Source of the DNA: CAZZNQ01 sp964655775
GTDB lineage: Bacteria > Planctomycetota > Brocadiia > SM23-32
Assembly: GCA_964655775.1 (NCBI GenBank)
Contig: CAZZNQ010000004.1
Span: 1 to 64,000, forward strand
DNA length: 64,000 bases
Direction of reading: 5' to 3'
The position numbers were made by a program, and so were the translations under genes. Below the pieces are notes generated by a model, which was not told the DNA's origin, made no database searches, and saw only the letters and a list, made by a program, of their open reading frames with translations. This document shows, one piece after another, positions 49,917 to 58,586 of this stretch (position 1 is its first letter; each line of letters begins with the position of its first letter).

Positions 49917-50756
49917 ATGGCAGTCTCGATCGGAATCGACGTGGGGAGCGTTGCCGTCAAGGTCGTCGTCATGCGCGACGAGGCGCCGGCGACGTGGGTG
50001 GAGGAACCTACCCGGCCGGACATAGCCGGCCAGTGCGACGCCCTGCTGGAGCGAGTAATGGGCGGGCCCGACTGCACCGACAGGCCCTCGGTTTGCGCGA
50101 CCGGCTACGGCCGCAAGCTCGTCTCCTTCGCCGACGGCGCCGTCACGGAGATTATGGCAAACGCCGCTGGGGCCGGCTGGCTCTACCGCCATTGGCGCGC
50201 TCTGCCCGGCATGCTGGGCGAGGCGCCCAGCCCGTTGGAGCTTGGGGATCCCTTCCGGACCATCATCGACGTCGGCGGGCAGGACAGCAAGGTCATCGTG
50301 TTCGGTGCGGACGGCATGGTGCGCGATTTTGCCATGAACGATCGCTGCGCGGCGGGGACCGGGCGGTTCCTGGAGGTGATGGCTCGCGTGCTGGAGGTGG
50401 ACCTGGTGAGACTGAGCGAGCTGGCCCTGCACTCGGACCGACCGGCCGTCATCAGCAGCGCATGCACGGTGTTCGCGGAATCGGAAGTCGTCTCCCGGCT
50501 GGCCGAAGGCGACACGCGGGAGGACATCGCCGCAGGCGTGTTCCGGAGTGTGGCGGATCAGGTGGCGGGCCTGGCCGCGCGCTGCACCTGGCGTCCGCCG
50601 GTTTTGTTCGACGGGGGACCGTCCCGCAGTCCGGCGCTTCGTCGCGCTCTGGCCGATGATCTGGGCTGCGAGCCGGCCGTTACCCCCCTCGGGCAGTTCA
50701 CCACAGCGCTCGGGGCGGCGGTGCTCGCAACACAGGGCGTCTTCACGCCCGGATGA
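49917..50756 (+). CDS. 2-hydroxyacyl-CoA dehydratase activator ATPase (BadF/HgdC family)
   Basis: A 279-residue ASKHA-fold ATPase with a [4Fe-4S] cluster. Family hallmarks: IGIDVGSVAVKVVVM, DVGGQDSKVI, NDRCAAGTGRFLEVMA and SSACTVFAESEVVS, the last two holding the cysteines that bridge the dimer. Such activators use ATP to inject an electron into 2-hydroxyacyl-CoA dehydratases or benzoyl-CoA reductases. No dehydratase subunits are nearby, so the partner is elsewhere. It follows nadA by 44 bp, probably in one transcript. Confidence 0.88.
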   Translation: MAVSIGIDVGSVAVKVVVMRDEAPATWVEEPTRPDIAGQCDALLERVMGGPDCTDRPSVCATGYGRKLVSFADGAVTEIMANAAGAGWLYRHWRALPGMLGEAPSPLELGDPFRTIIDVGGQDSKVIVFGADGMVRDFAMNDRCAAGTGRFLEVMARVLEVDLVRLSELALHSDRPAVISSACTVFAESEVVSRLAEGDTREDIAAGVFRSVADQVAGLAARCTWRPPVLFDGGPSRSPALRRALADDLGCEPAVTPLGQFTTALGAAVLATQGVFTPG

Positions 50757-50774
50757 CCACCGGCGACCGGGGGG

Positions 50775-50802
50775 TTGACAGTGCCGAGCCCGACTGTATC
50801 AT
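50775..50802 (+). promoter_or_regulatory. promoter of the secreted protein gene
   Basis: A consensus TTGACA (50775-50780) and TATCAT (50797-50802) with a 16-base spacer lie 58 bp upstream of the ATG at 50860. Confidence 0.65.
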
Positions 50803-50859
50803 GGAGGTACATCCCTGGAGCCGTTTTGTAGGGCTACTAATGCACGAGGGGAGTAGGCC

Positions 50860-52131
50860 ATGGTGCGTACGACGGGCAGGTGGGTTCTACTTGCAGTGAT
50901 GGCTTTGGCCGTCTGTGGAGTTGCCGCCGCCGGGCAAGCGGGGGGCGCCGATGAGGAGCCGCAGGTCGTCAAGGTCGCCGTCAAGCAGTACACCGAACTC
51001 CCGGCGGAGCGTGTCTACGAGCTCGCCCTGCGGGGGATACAGGCCAATGTGCGGTTCAGCGATCCCTTTGACGGCGTCGCTTCGGCCGTAAGACAGGTCG
51101 AGCTCAACGGCTATACTTACCAGACCGCCCTCGCCTTCCGGACCGAGACCAACCTCGTATGTGTCGTGGCCCGGTCCAACGCCGGCGCCATTCGGTCGCT
51201 GCTGGCCGTGCCGCCCAACCAGCCGCTCACGCCTGCAATTCTCAACCGCCCGATTGCTCTTAACAGCCAGCAGCGCATTACCATCGAGGGGACCATTCTG
51301 GGCACCGCCGCCGGAAGCAAGTACGTGCTGGCCGACGCCGTGCTGACCGGTGCGGAACAGCGTGAGACCGTGCACCGGGAGGTGCATCTGTCCTGGGGTG
51401 CGCTGGGCGAGAAGCGAGTGATGACCGAACCGGGCAGCGAGGTGTTCACGTTCCCGTGTTCCTACGTTACCGATCAGACGGTTGGCGTGAAGGTGAATGT
51501 GCAGCAGACGGAGCAGGCCGGACTGCTCCAGACCCTGGCCCAGGCGCAGGCACAGAGCGAGGGCCTGCAGTCCGGGACCAAGCTCTACGGCGAGTACGAC
51601 TGCATGACCGTCTACCGCAGAGCCGCCGCCCCGGAGCGTCTCAACGTCGACTTTGCCGACCAGGTGGCCACGCTGCCGCAGTCGCCGCCTTCCGGACCAC
51701 TGTCGACTGTGCCCGTCGTGCGAGCCGGCCGTGTCGTGGATGTGCCCGTCTCCTACCTGTTCCGCACCGAATGCGGCCTGACGTGCATGGTGCCGGCGAC
51801 CTCAGAGGGCCTGACGGGCTCGGCGGAGGGGCTGCTGCCCGGGGAGCTGGTACGGGTGCGCGGCACGGTGGTGGGGCCGCGGGGTTCTTCGAACTGCGTG
51901 GTGATTGACTACGTCGGACCCGCGAACCCGGAAGAGGACGAGAAGGTGTGGCTGGTGACGATTGAGTTCCCGAACACGGGAAAGCGAGTGTTCTGGGACT
52001 ACGGCCTTTACACTCTTGCCGACCTTCCCTGTCAGTACGCCCCCGGCAGGGCTGAGGTGCTGCAGGTGCTCATCAGTGATTTCCGGTCGGTGCAGGTGCC
52101 AAGGCGAGCCGCGGCTGCCCCGGCACAGTGA
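50860..52131 (+). CDS. secreted protein with internal duplication, unknown function
   Basis: A 423-residue protein with a signal peptide (VRTTGRWVLLAVMALAVCGVAAA). Two halves share a pattern: FRTETNLVCVVARS ... ITIEGTILGTAAGSKYVLADAV near residues 92-167 and FRTECGLTCMVPATS ... VRVRGTVVGPRGSSNCVVIDYV near 300-350. Both look like OB-fold-type beta-barrel units. No catalytic motif is evident. It should be periplasmic. Its stop codon abuts that of korC on the other strand. Confidence 0.72.
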   Translation: MVRTTGRWVLLAVMALAVCGVAAAGQAGGADEEPQVVKVAVKQYTELPAERVYELALRGIQANVRFSDPFDGVASAVRQVELNGYTYQTALAFRTETNLVCVVARSNAGAIRSLLAVPPNQPLTPAILNRPIALNSQQRITIEGTILGTAAGSKYVLADAVLTGAEQRETVHREVHLSWGALGEKRVMTEPGSEVFTFPCSYVTDQTVGVKVNVQQTEQAGLLQTLAQAQAQSEGLQSGTKLYGEYDCMTVYRRAAAPERLNVDFADQVATLPQSPPSGPLSTVPVVRAGRVVDVPVSYLFRTECGLTCMVPATSEGLTGSAEGLLPGELVRVRGTVVGPRGSSNCVVIDYVGPANPEEDEKVWLVTIEFPNTGKRVFWDYGLYTLADLPCQYAPGRAEVLQVLISDFRSVQVPRRAAAAPAQ

Positions 52132-52725
52132 TCACGCCCCTGCCACGGGCTCGGAAGCGAACGCCATTCCTTTGCGGAACGCCTGCAGATTCAGGGCGAG
52201 AAGGTCCGCTTTTCGCGCACCCAGCAGTTCCTCGATGGCCGTGCAGCAGCTTTCCTCGCCGATCAGTCCCGTGGCCTGTATGAAGGCGCCCATCATCAGC
52301 ACGTTGGCTATCTTCAGGTTGCCGAGTTCCACGGCCATCTCGCTGGCCGGCAGCGCCAGGAGTCGGGCGTTCGGAGCCGCGGGTTCGTCTACCAGCGAGT
52401 CGTTCGCTACGAGCAGCCCGCCCGGTTTCAGGCGGGAGGCATATTTCTCGAAGGAGAGCTCGTTGAGTATGATGAGGCTGTCCGCCTCCTCCACCAGCGG
52501 GCTATAGATGGCGCCGGAGCTGATGACCACCTGCGTTTTTGCGGTGCCCCCCCGCACCTCGCTACCGTAGGAGGGCAGGTAGGTCACCGTTCGGTTCTCG
52601 CGCATGGCGGCCATGCACAGGAGCTTGCCCAGCGTGAGAACACCTTGTCCTCCAAATCCGGCGACGATAAGCCGGTGTTCGAAGGCCGCGTCGCTTCCAG
52701 CCGCCTCGGAACTGCTTTCAGCCAT
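52132..52725 (-). CDS. korC: 2-oxoacid:ferredoxin oxidoreductase, gamma subunit
   Basis: A 197-residue gamma subunit: RLIVAGFGGQGVLTLGKLLCMAAM and YLPSYGSEVRGGTAKTQVVIS are the family signatures. It acts with the alpha, beta and delta proteins encoded upstream. It starts 6 bp after korB. The whole unit oxidises a 2-oxoacid (2-oxoglutarate or a branched-chain oxoacid) to its acyl-CoA and reduces ferredoxin. Confidence 0.88.
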   Translation of the reverse strand: MAESSSEAAGSDAAFEHRLIVAGFGGQGVLTLGKLLCMAAMRENRTVTYLPSYGSEVRGGTAKTQVVISSGAIYSPLVEEADSLIILNELSFEKYASRLKPGGLLVANDSLVDEPAAPNARLLALPASEMAVELGNLKIANVLMMGAFIQATGLIGEESCCTAIEELLGARKADLLALNLQAFRKGMAFASEPVAGA

Positions 52726-52731
52726 CGCAGG

Positions 52732-53520
52732 CTATCCCTTTCTGGATCCCTTGCGGCGTCTGTCCCTTATCACGCCCAGCGGGAAGGCCTTGCTCACCGT
52801 TTCGTTGATGTGCCGGTAGCTCTCTGCCGGCGACATGCGCCAGTAGGTGGGGCAGGGGGAAAGCACTTCCACAAGCGAGAACCCGCCCTCATCGATCTGG
52901 TAGCGGAGCGCCGACTTGAGCATGCGCTTGGCCTCCATCACCCTCTCCGGTGAGGTGACGGTCACCCTGGCCAGCAGGCCGGGCGCCTCCAATTGGTTGA
53001 GAAGCTCGCACATGCGGATGGGGTAGCCGGTGCTCGCCGCGTCTCTGCCGCGCGGGGTGGTGGTGGTTTCCTGGCCTATCAGGGTGGTGGGGGCCATCTG
53101 GCCCTGCGTCATTCCGTAGAGGCCGTTGTTGATGAAGATGATGGTGATGCTCTCGCCGCGGTTGGCGGCGTGGATCGTCTCCGCCATGCCGATGGAGGCC
53201 AGGTCGCCGTCGCCCTGATAGGTGAACACCACCGTATCGGGTCGCATTCGCTTGATGCCGGTCGCCACGGCCGGAGGGCGTCCGTGTGCGGCCTCGCTCC
53301 AATCGATGTCGATGTAGTTGTACGCGATTACTGCGCAGCCGACCGGCGCAATGCCTATCGTCCGCTCGCGGATGTCCAGTTCGTCCAGGACTTCTGCCAG
53401 CACGCGGTGCATCGTGGCATGGCCGCAGCCCGGACAGTAATGCGTCTTCACCGCCCGCAGGCACTCCGGCCGCTGGTACATGGCCTTCGGTGTCTGCATC
53501 TGCGCGTGGTTAGTTGTCAT
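52732..53520 (-). CDS. korB: 2-oxoacid:ferredoxin oxidoreductase, beta (TPP) subunit
   Basis: A 262-residue TPP-binding subunit. CPGCGHATMHRVLAEVLDEL holds cluster-adjacent cysteines, VVFTYQGDGDLASIGMAE is the TPP/Mg site (GDG) with INNGLYGMTQGQMAPTT following. The same fold appears in IorA, encoded at 2345, but here on a separate chain. GQMAPTTLIGQETTTTPRGR fits 2-oxoglutarate or 2-oxoisovalerate oxidoreductases; I cannot choose between them. Confidence 0.9.
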   Translation of the reverse strand: MTTNHAQMQTPKAMYQRPECLRAVKTHYCPGCGHATMHRVLAEVLDELDIRERTIGIAPVGCAVIAYNYIDIDWSEAAHGRPPAVATGIKRMRPDTVVFTYQGDGDLASIGMAETIHAANRGESITIIFINNGLYGMTQGQMAPTTLIGQETTTTPRGRDAASTGYPIRMCELLNQLEAPGLLARVTVTSPERVMEAKRMLKSALRYQIDEGGFSLVEVLSPCPTYWRMSPAESYRHINETVSKAFPLGVIRDRRRKGSRKG

Positions 53521-53560
53521 ATCATATCCTGTCCGCTGCCGTTATGTCGTATCTGTCTTC

Positions 53561-54634
53561 TCAGGCGAACGCGTCGGCAAGTTTCTCCACGATGTCCGCC
53601 GCAGTGGGTACCTCACCGCCCATCCGGGCCAGCAGCTCCACTCTGCATCGGCCCTCAACGCCCAGGCGCACGTCGTCCACCATCTGGCCCGCGCTCATCT
53701 CCACCACAAGCACGCCGCGTGCCCTTTCCGCCGCTGCGGCCACCTGCTTCATGGGGAACGGCCACAACGTGACGGGGCGCAGGAGAGCCACGCTCACCTC
53801 CAGCCCCTCGGGCGGCCGCTCCACCACATTGCGGCACACGCGCGCGGAGGTTCCGTAGGCGACCAGGTAGACGTCTGCATCCTCCGGCCCCACCACCTCG
53901 CAGCGGACCTCCTTCTCCGTGATCTCGGCGTATCTCGATTGCAGGCGCTCGTTCAGCTCGCGCAATTCTTCCGCCGTGCCGTAATAGGAATGCAGGACGT
54001 TGCGCGGGCGCTCCGGCTCGCCGGTCAGCGCCCAGGGCTTCACGGGTGGATGCGGTTCCGGCAGGTGGTCGAAGCAGACGGGCTCCATCATCTGGCCCAG
54101 CATGCCGTCGCCCAGAACGATCACGGGCGTTCGATACCGGTCTGCAAGGTCGAAGGCCAGGTAGGTCAGGTCGCAGACCTCCTGTCCTGTGCTTGGCGCC
54201 AGGGAGATGCAGCGATAGTCGCCGTGGCCGCCACCCCTGGTGGTCTGGTAATAGTCGGCCTGCGAGGGCGAGATGTTCCCCAGACCGGGGCCGCCGCGCT
54301 GCATGTTGATGATGACGGCGGGGAGCTCGCTTCCGGCCAGGTAAGAGATCCCCTCCTGCTTCAGGCTGATGCCGGGACTGCTGGACGACGTCATGCATCG
54401 GGCGCCTGCGGCACTGGCTCCGTACAGCATGTTGATCGCCGCCACCTCGCTCTCCGCCTGCACGAAATCGCCGCCCCGCAGGGGAAGCTGATCCGCCATG
54501 TAGGCGGTCAGTTCGTTCTGAGGGGTGATGGGGTATCCGGCGTAGAACCGACAGCCGGCCCGTATGGCCGCCTCGCCGGCCGCTTCGTTACCGGAGATGA
54601 GAATGCGTCTTGCCTCTCCGGGGTCTTGGTTCAT
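53561..54634 (-). CDS. korA: 2-oxoacid:ferredoxin oxidoreductase, alpha subunit
   Basis: A 357-residue alpha subunit: ILISGNEAAGEAAIRAGCRFYAGYPITPQNEL and RCMTSSSSPGISLKQEGISYLAGSELPAVIIN are diagnostic of the pyruvate-oxidoreductase family domain I/II. ATG at 54634 is used because the family match begins a few residues later; the upstream in-frame extension has no family match. The ribosome-binding site is weak, so coupling with the ferredoxin gene 26 bp upstream may help translation. Confidence 0.88.
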   Translation of the reverse strand: MNQDPGEARRILISGNEAAGEAAIRAGCRFYAGYPITPQNELTAYMADQLPLRGGDFVQAESEVAAINMLYGASAAGARCMTSSSSPGISLKQEGISYLAGSELPAVIINMQRGGPGLGNISPSQADYYQTTRGGGHGDYRCISLAPSTGQEVCDLTYLAFDLADRYRTPVIVLGDGMLGQMMEPVCFDHLPEPHPPVKPWALTGEPERPRNVLHSYYGTAEELRELNERLQSRYAEITEKEVRCEVVGPEDADVYLVAYGTSARVCRNVVERPPEGLEVSVALLRPVTLWPFPMKQVAAAAERARGVLVVEMSAGQMVDDVRLGVEGRCRVELLARMGGEVPTAADIVEKLADAFA

Positions 54635-54660
54635 GGCGCTGCGCTGGCTATCGGTTGGAA

Positions 54661-54930
54661 TCACTTCCCGTGCGAGCCTACCGCGTCCTCGGCTTCTGAC
54701 GCATCCTCGACACAGGAGATCTCTATGGCCGCGTCCGGGCAGATCATAGCGCATCGTCGGCAGCCCGTGCAATCCGCCTCGGCGCCCGGGTGAACGGCGG
54801 CCGTCTGGATGCCTTGCTTGTTCGGCTTCTGCCGGATGTAGAGCCCGCCGTGTTCACAAAACTCGACGCAGAGCCCGCATCCCTTGCAGAAGTCCTCCAG
54901 GACAGTGACGACAAAGGTCCTATCTGACAT
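54661..54930 (-). CDS. korD: 4Fe-4S ferredoxin-type subunit of the 2-oxoacid oxidoreductase
   Basis: An 89-residue two-cluster ferredoxin subunit: CKGCGLCVEFCEHGGL and CTGCRRCAMICPDAAIEI. It is the delta subunit that passes electrons out of the complex. Its start overlaps the end of nadK by 11 bp, so the ferredoxin gene and the NADP-making gene are transcribed together. Confidence 0.9.
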   Translation of the reverse strand: MSDRTFVVTVLEDFCKGCGLCVEFCEHGGLYIRQKPNKQGIQTAAVHPGAEADCTGCRRCAMICPDAAIEISCVEDASEAEDAVGSHGK

Positions 54931-55756
54931 ATCTTGGTTGGCCTCGCCAATCCAGCTTGTTGCGTAAGGTGTCGAAAAACGTGTTCCGGCCCGTGCAGAT
55001 GAGGCGCAGGGGCTCGTCCGCCTTCCGGATCGCTACCACGTCGTTGTGGTGGAGGGTGCTGTTGACCTGGCCGTCCACGGTCAAGGACGGCCGCTCCGGG
55101 GATTGCGTTACGGACATGGTGATCCGGCAGTCGCCCGGCAGCACCAGCGGCCGGTTGCTTAGCGTGTGGGGGCAGATGGGGGCCAGCACGAAGGCCTCCA
55201 GGTCCGGATAGAGGATCGGTCCTCCGGCGGCCAGGCTGTGCGCCGTTGATCCGGCCGGAGTGGCGACAATCAGGCCGTCGGCCCGATAGGTGTTGACGAT
55301 GTCTCCGTTTACGTGAACATCGATGGTTATCAGCCGGGAGAGCGCCGTGCGCGATATCACCGCGTCGTTCAGTCCGATGGTGTCGAGTATCGCCTTACCG
55401 CCGCGCTGCAGCTCGCACTGCAGCATCATCCGTTCGGATACGGTATAGCGACCTTCGATCACGTCGGTCAGCACGGCCTCGAACTCGGCGGCGGTACTCT
55501 CCGTGAGAAAGCCGAACTTCCCCAAGTTGAGGCCCAGCAACGGTATCTGCTGCTCTGCCACCTGCCGAGCCGTGCGCAGAACGGCGCCGTCGCCGCCCAG
55601 CACGATGGCAACGTCGAACGGCTCACTGGAATCCGGCATGGCCATCTCCAGGTTTACCGTGACGTCCGCGCGCCCCTCGAGCCACTCGCATATTCGGTCG
55701 GCCGAGGCGGATACGTTCTGCTTGTCCCGGTCGCCCAGGATAACGATATTCTTCAT
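54920..55756 (-). CDS. nadK: NAD kinase
   Basis: A 278-residue NAD(H) kinase producing NADP. Core motifs: VAIVLGGDGAVLRTAR (GGDG), GLNLGKFGFLTES, NDAVISR, YRADGLIVATPAGSTAHSLAAGGPI and VDGQVNSTL. Length matches the family (280-300). It starts 39 bp after xseB and overlaps korD. The arrangement may let the cell balance NADP supply with reduced ferredoxin production; this is speculation. Confidence 0.94.
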   Translation of the reverse strand: MKNIVILGDRDKQNVSASADRICEWLEGRADVTVNLEMAMPDSSEPFDVAIVLGGDGAVLRTARQVAEQQIPLLGLNLGKFGFLTESTAAEFEAVLTDVIEGRYTVSERMMLQCELQRGGKAILDTIGLNDAVISRTALSRLITIDVHVNGDIVNTYRADGLIVATPAGSTAHSLAAGGPILYPDLEAFVLAPICPHTLSNRPLVLPGDCRITMSVTQSPERPSLTVDGQVNSTLHHNDVVAIRKADEPLRLICTGRNTFFDTLRNKLDWRGQPRYVR

Positions 55757-55795
55757 GGCATATAGCCGGTTCTGCGGTTCGGTCGGGCGATCACT

Positions 55796-56062
55796 CTACT
55801 GCTCGGGCGCATCAAACGGTTCCTCGCCGAGCTCGCCCTCCATCGTCTCGACCAGTTTCCGCACCTTCGTCTCGGCCTTCTCCAGCGCCTCCCGGCAACT
55901 GCGATAGGCGCGGATACCATCTTCGTAGACGCTCAGGGAGTCGTCGAGAGACAGGTTGCCTTCCTCAAGCTGGGCCACGGCCTTCTCCAGCGATTCAAGA
56001 TTCTCCTCGAAGCTCCGAGGCTCCGCCGTCTCGGCAGCTTCCGGCTTATCCGTCTCGGCCAT
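55796..56062 (-). CDS. xseB: exodeoxyribonuclease VII small subunit
   Basis: An 88-residue helical protein: FEENLESLEKAVAQLEEGNLSLDDSLSVYEDGIRAYRSCREALEKAETKV is the XseB signature, with an acidic N-terminus and tail. It partners XseA to degrade single-stranded DNA. XseA is not encoded in this window, so the two are unlinked here or XseA lies elsewhere. It is the first gene of the xseB-nadK-korDABC operon. Confidence 0.92.
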   Translation of the reverse strand: MAETDKPEAAETAEPRSFEENLESLEKAVAQLEEGNLSLDDSLSVYEDGIRAYRSCREALEKAETKVRKLVETMEGELGEEPFDAPEQ

Positions 56063-56117
56063 GCGCGCCCCTTCCGCGCTCGCGGCAAGGCAGTTGTCTC
56101 CTCGATACAAGGCCCCT

Positions 56118-56147
56118 ATTATATTCGATGGGTACCGTATAGTCCAA
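56118..56147 (-). promoter_or_regulatory. promoter of the xseB-nadK-kor operon
   Basis: On the minus strand a consensus TATAAT (56118-56123) is preceded by TTGGAC (56142-56147) with an 18-base spacer. It is about 55 bp upstream of the xseB ATG. Confidence 0.55.
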
Positions 56148-56180
56148 AAGGAACCCGCCCAACCCGAGGGGGGCACGCGG

Positions 56181-57050
56181 ATGGAGACGCAGCCGTCGCA
56201 GGATAACGTGGACCGGTGCTACGCTCTTGCGGAGCAATGCGTCCTGTGTCCCCGCCTGTGTCGTGTGGATCGGCTGCGTGGCGAGAGGGGCTACTGCGGA
56301 GTGGGGAAGACGCCCGTCGTCGCGAGCTCGGGTCCGCACTTCGGCGAGGAGACGGTTCTGGTGGGAAGCGGTGGTTCCGGCACTATCTTCCTTTCGGGCT
56401 GCAATCTGCTCTGTGTATTCTGTCAGAATCCCGACATCAGCCACGGCATGATCGGCCGGGAGCAGACCCCGTCCGAGATGGCCGAGAACATGCTGTCGCT
56501 GCAGCGCCGGAGCTGTGAGAACATCAATCTCGTCACGCCTTCCCACGTCGTTCCGTGGCTGATGGACGCCGCGCGACGGGCTCGCCTGAACGGCCTCACC
56601 GTGCCGATCGTCTATAACTGCGGCGGATATGATCGCCTGGAGACGCTGCGGCTGCTGGAGGGGACCGTCGACATCTACATGCCCGACGCCAAGTTCTGGG
56701 ACCCGGAGATGGCGTTCCGGTACGCCAACGCCCGAAACTACGCGGATGTGATGGGGGCGGCGTTGCACGAGATGCACCGGCAGGTGGGCGTGCTGCAGGT
56801 GGAGGACGGCGTCGCCACGCGCGGCCTGCTGGTGAGGCACCTGGTGATGCCCGGCGGTGTGGACGACAGCAAGCGGATCCTCGACTTCATCGCGACCGAG
56901 GTCTCGCCCGATACCCACGTGAACGTCATGCCGCAGTACCGCCCCATGTATCGCGCGGAGCAGTACCCAACGATCTCCCGGCCTGTCAGCGCGGAGGAAC
57001 ACGAGGAGGTGCGCCGTTACGCCGGGGACCTCGGCCTCAACCTACTCTGA
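56181..57050 (+). CDS. radical SAM protein (PflA-like)
   Basis: A 289-residue radical-SAM enzyme. The cluster motif CNLLCVFC (CxxxCxxC) is in TIFLSGCNLLCVFCQNPDISHG. A Cys-rich N-terminus (CVLCPRLCRVDRLRGERGYCG) precedes it. This layout occurs in the family annotated as PflA-like or AmmeMemoRadiSam-type activases, whose substrates are mostly unknown. It is divergent from xseB. I see no obvious target protein nearby; a glycyl-radical enzyme would be the classical one. Confidence 0.85.
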   Translation: METQPSQDNVDRCYALAEQCVLCPRLCRVDRLRGERGYCGVGKTPVVASSGPHFGEETVLVGSGGSGTIFLSGCNLLCVFCQNPDISHGMIGREQTPSEMAENMLSLQRRSCENINLVTPSHVVPWLMDAARRARLNGLTVPIVYNCGGYDRLETLRLLEGTVDIYMPDAKFWDPEMAFRYANARNYADVMGAALHEMHRQVGVLQVEDGVATRGLLVRHLVMPGGVDDSKRILDFIATEVSPDTHVNVMPQYRPMYRAEQYPTISRPVSAEEHEEVRRYAGDLGLNLL

Positions 57051-57071
57051 TGTGCCGAGAGCGCTTGCTGG

Positions 57072-58586
57072 TCAGAAGCTGTAGCGCAGCCCCAGGTACA
57101 CGTTGGTATTCCGGTCGAGCTGGCCGAACTGCGTGTGCACCTCGTCGCCAAGGAACACGTTCGCTCCGCCGTCCAGCCGCAAGCGGTCCGTGATGTCGTA
57201 CGAGAAGTGCGGGCGTAGATAGCTGTCGTCGTCCGAGGGGCTGTAGAAGGTGATTAGCTCCAGGCGCAGGTCCTGGTTCATCAGGAGTTTGGTCAGGCGG
57301 AGGGTGAACGTGTGGCGGCTCTCCTCGGACCTGGGTGCGCCCGGGGGCAGGGAGCGCTTGTAGTCGCCGTAGTCGAGCATGTGTTCCAGGTAGTATTGCA
57401 CCCCCACGGTGAAGTCCGGCGCGATGCGGGGCAGGTCCTGGCTGTATCCCGCGAGGAAGCGCAGCTCGCTGTTGCGCACAAAAGGGTTGCCTCCGCCCGG
57501 GTCGTCGACCGAGTCGTAGTAGCCTGCCTCCAGGCTGCCGATGCCTTTACCGAGCTGGCCGCGGACGCTGGCGCCGTAGACGTTCAGGCGCGGGAAGGTG
57601 AACTTCCCGTTCGCCGGGTTGTTTCCCGCAGGACTCTTCCAGAATCCGTGATATCCGTAGGCGGCGAGCTCGTAGCCCTTCACGTTGCGGTAGAGCCGCA
57701 GGGCCAGTTCGTCGTCGTGGAACCACCTCTCCCGGTCATCGACGCGGATGCGCACGGATTCGCCGGTGCGTGTTCCCAGCAGGGGGTTGTAGTAGCTCAG
57801 CCGCTTGCCGGTGACGTAGACGTCGGGGTCGAAGTGGGGCGTGTAGACGATGTCCAGGTTGGCCAGATCGCTGAAGAAGCTCAGCTTGAAGGCGTCCGAT
57901 GGCGCCTTGAGATACTCGATGTCGCGGCCGATGAAGAAGGAGACGTAGTCCTTGGGGAACAGGTCGTTGATGAAGATCAGGTCGCCGGTGCCCCAGGTGA
58001 GTATCTGGCGGCCGATCTTCACGTCCGCGAACGGCACCGGGGAAAACGCCAGGTTTGCCTCCCGGATCTCCACCAGGGACTCCCTGGTGACGAAGTCCCG
58101 GACGAGGTCCGCCTTGACCATGAACTGGACGCCGCCGTAGTAGGGATCCGATTCGAGCTGGAGGCGCGTCTCGCCCAGAGTGAAATCGCGCGAGACGTAC
58201 GGGTCGTCCACCACGCGGCTACCGGCGCGAACGTCCAGAAACCCGTGCAGGGGCAGAGGCAAGGCGCGCAGCCGGCTGTCCAGCTTCTCGGAGAACGTCA
58301 GGACCTCCGGTTCGGCCTCGGGCGGCTCTTCGCCCCCGTCCTGCATGGCCGGCATCTCCGGTAGACCGGGCTCGCCCTCGCCCGCGCCCATCTCGGGCAT
58401 GGCGGGAAGGCCCGGCTCCTCCGGCTCTTCCCCCCCGCCGATCAGCGGCAGCGGGGGGCCGGCGTCTTCCTCCGCCGGCATCGCCGGCAGGGGCGGTTCC
58501 TCCTGGGAACGTGCGACGGGCACGAGCGACAGAAACGTCAGCAAGGCCGCCGCGCACAGCGCGCGGGCGCTCTTCTTGAGTCTCAT
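57072..58586 (-). CDS. outer-membrane beta-barrel protein with a Pro/Met-rich periplasmic N-terminus
   Basis: A 504-residue exported protein. A signal peptide (about 1-27) is followed by a linker rich in Pro, Gly, Met and Glu (29-94) with GLPAMPEM and GEPGLPEM units, then an acidic junction and a likely barrel (about 100-504) with alternating aromatic strands and a final LGLRYSF, where the terminal Phe is the Bam-type signal. It resembles DUF1302-type outer-membrane proteins. Its ATG overlaps the upstream stop by 4 bp. Confidence 0.8.
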   Translation of the reverse strand: MRLKKSARALCAAALLTFLSLVPVARSQEEPPLPAMPAEEDAGPPLPLIGGGEEPEEPGLPAMPEMGAGEGEPGLPEMPAMQDGGEEPPEAEPEVLTFSEKLDSRLRALPLPLHGFLDVRAGSRVVDDPYVSRDFTLGETRLQLESDPYYGGVQFMVKADLVRDFVTRESLVEIREANLAFSPVPFADVKIGRQILTWGTGDLIFINDLFPKDYVSFFIGRDIEYLKAPSDAFKLSFFSDLANLDIVYTPHFDPDVYVTGKRLSYYNPLLGTRTGESVRIRVDDRERWFHDDELALRLYRNVKGYELAAYGYHGFWKSPAGNNPANGKFTFPRLNVYGASVRGQLGKGIGSLEAGYYDSVDDPGGGNPFVRNSELRFLAGYSQDLPRIAPDFTVGVQYYLEHMLDYGDYKRSLPPGAPRSEESRHTFTLRLTKLLMNQDLRLELITFYSPSDDDSYLRPHFSYDITDRLRLDGGANVFLGDEVHTQFGQLDRNTNVYLGLRYSF

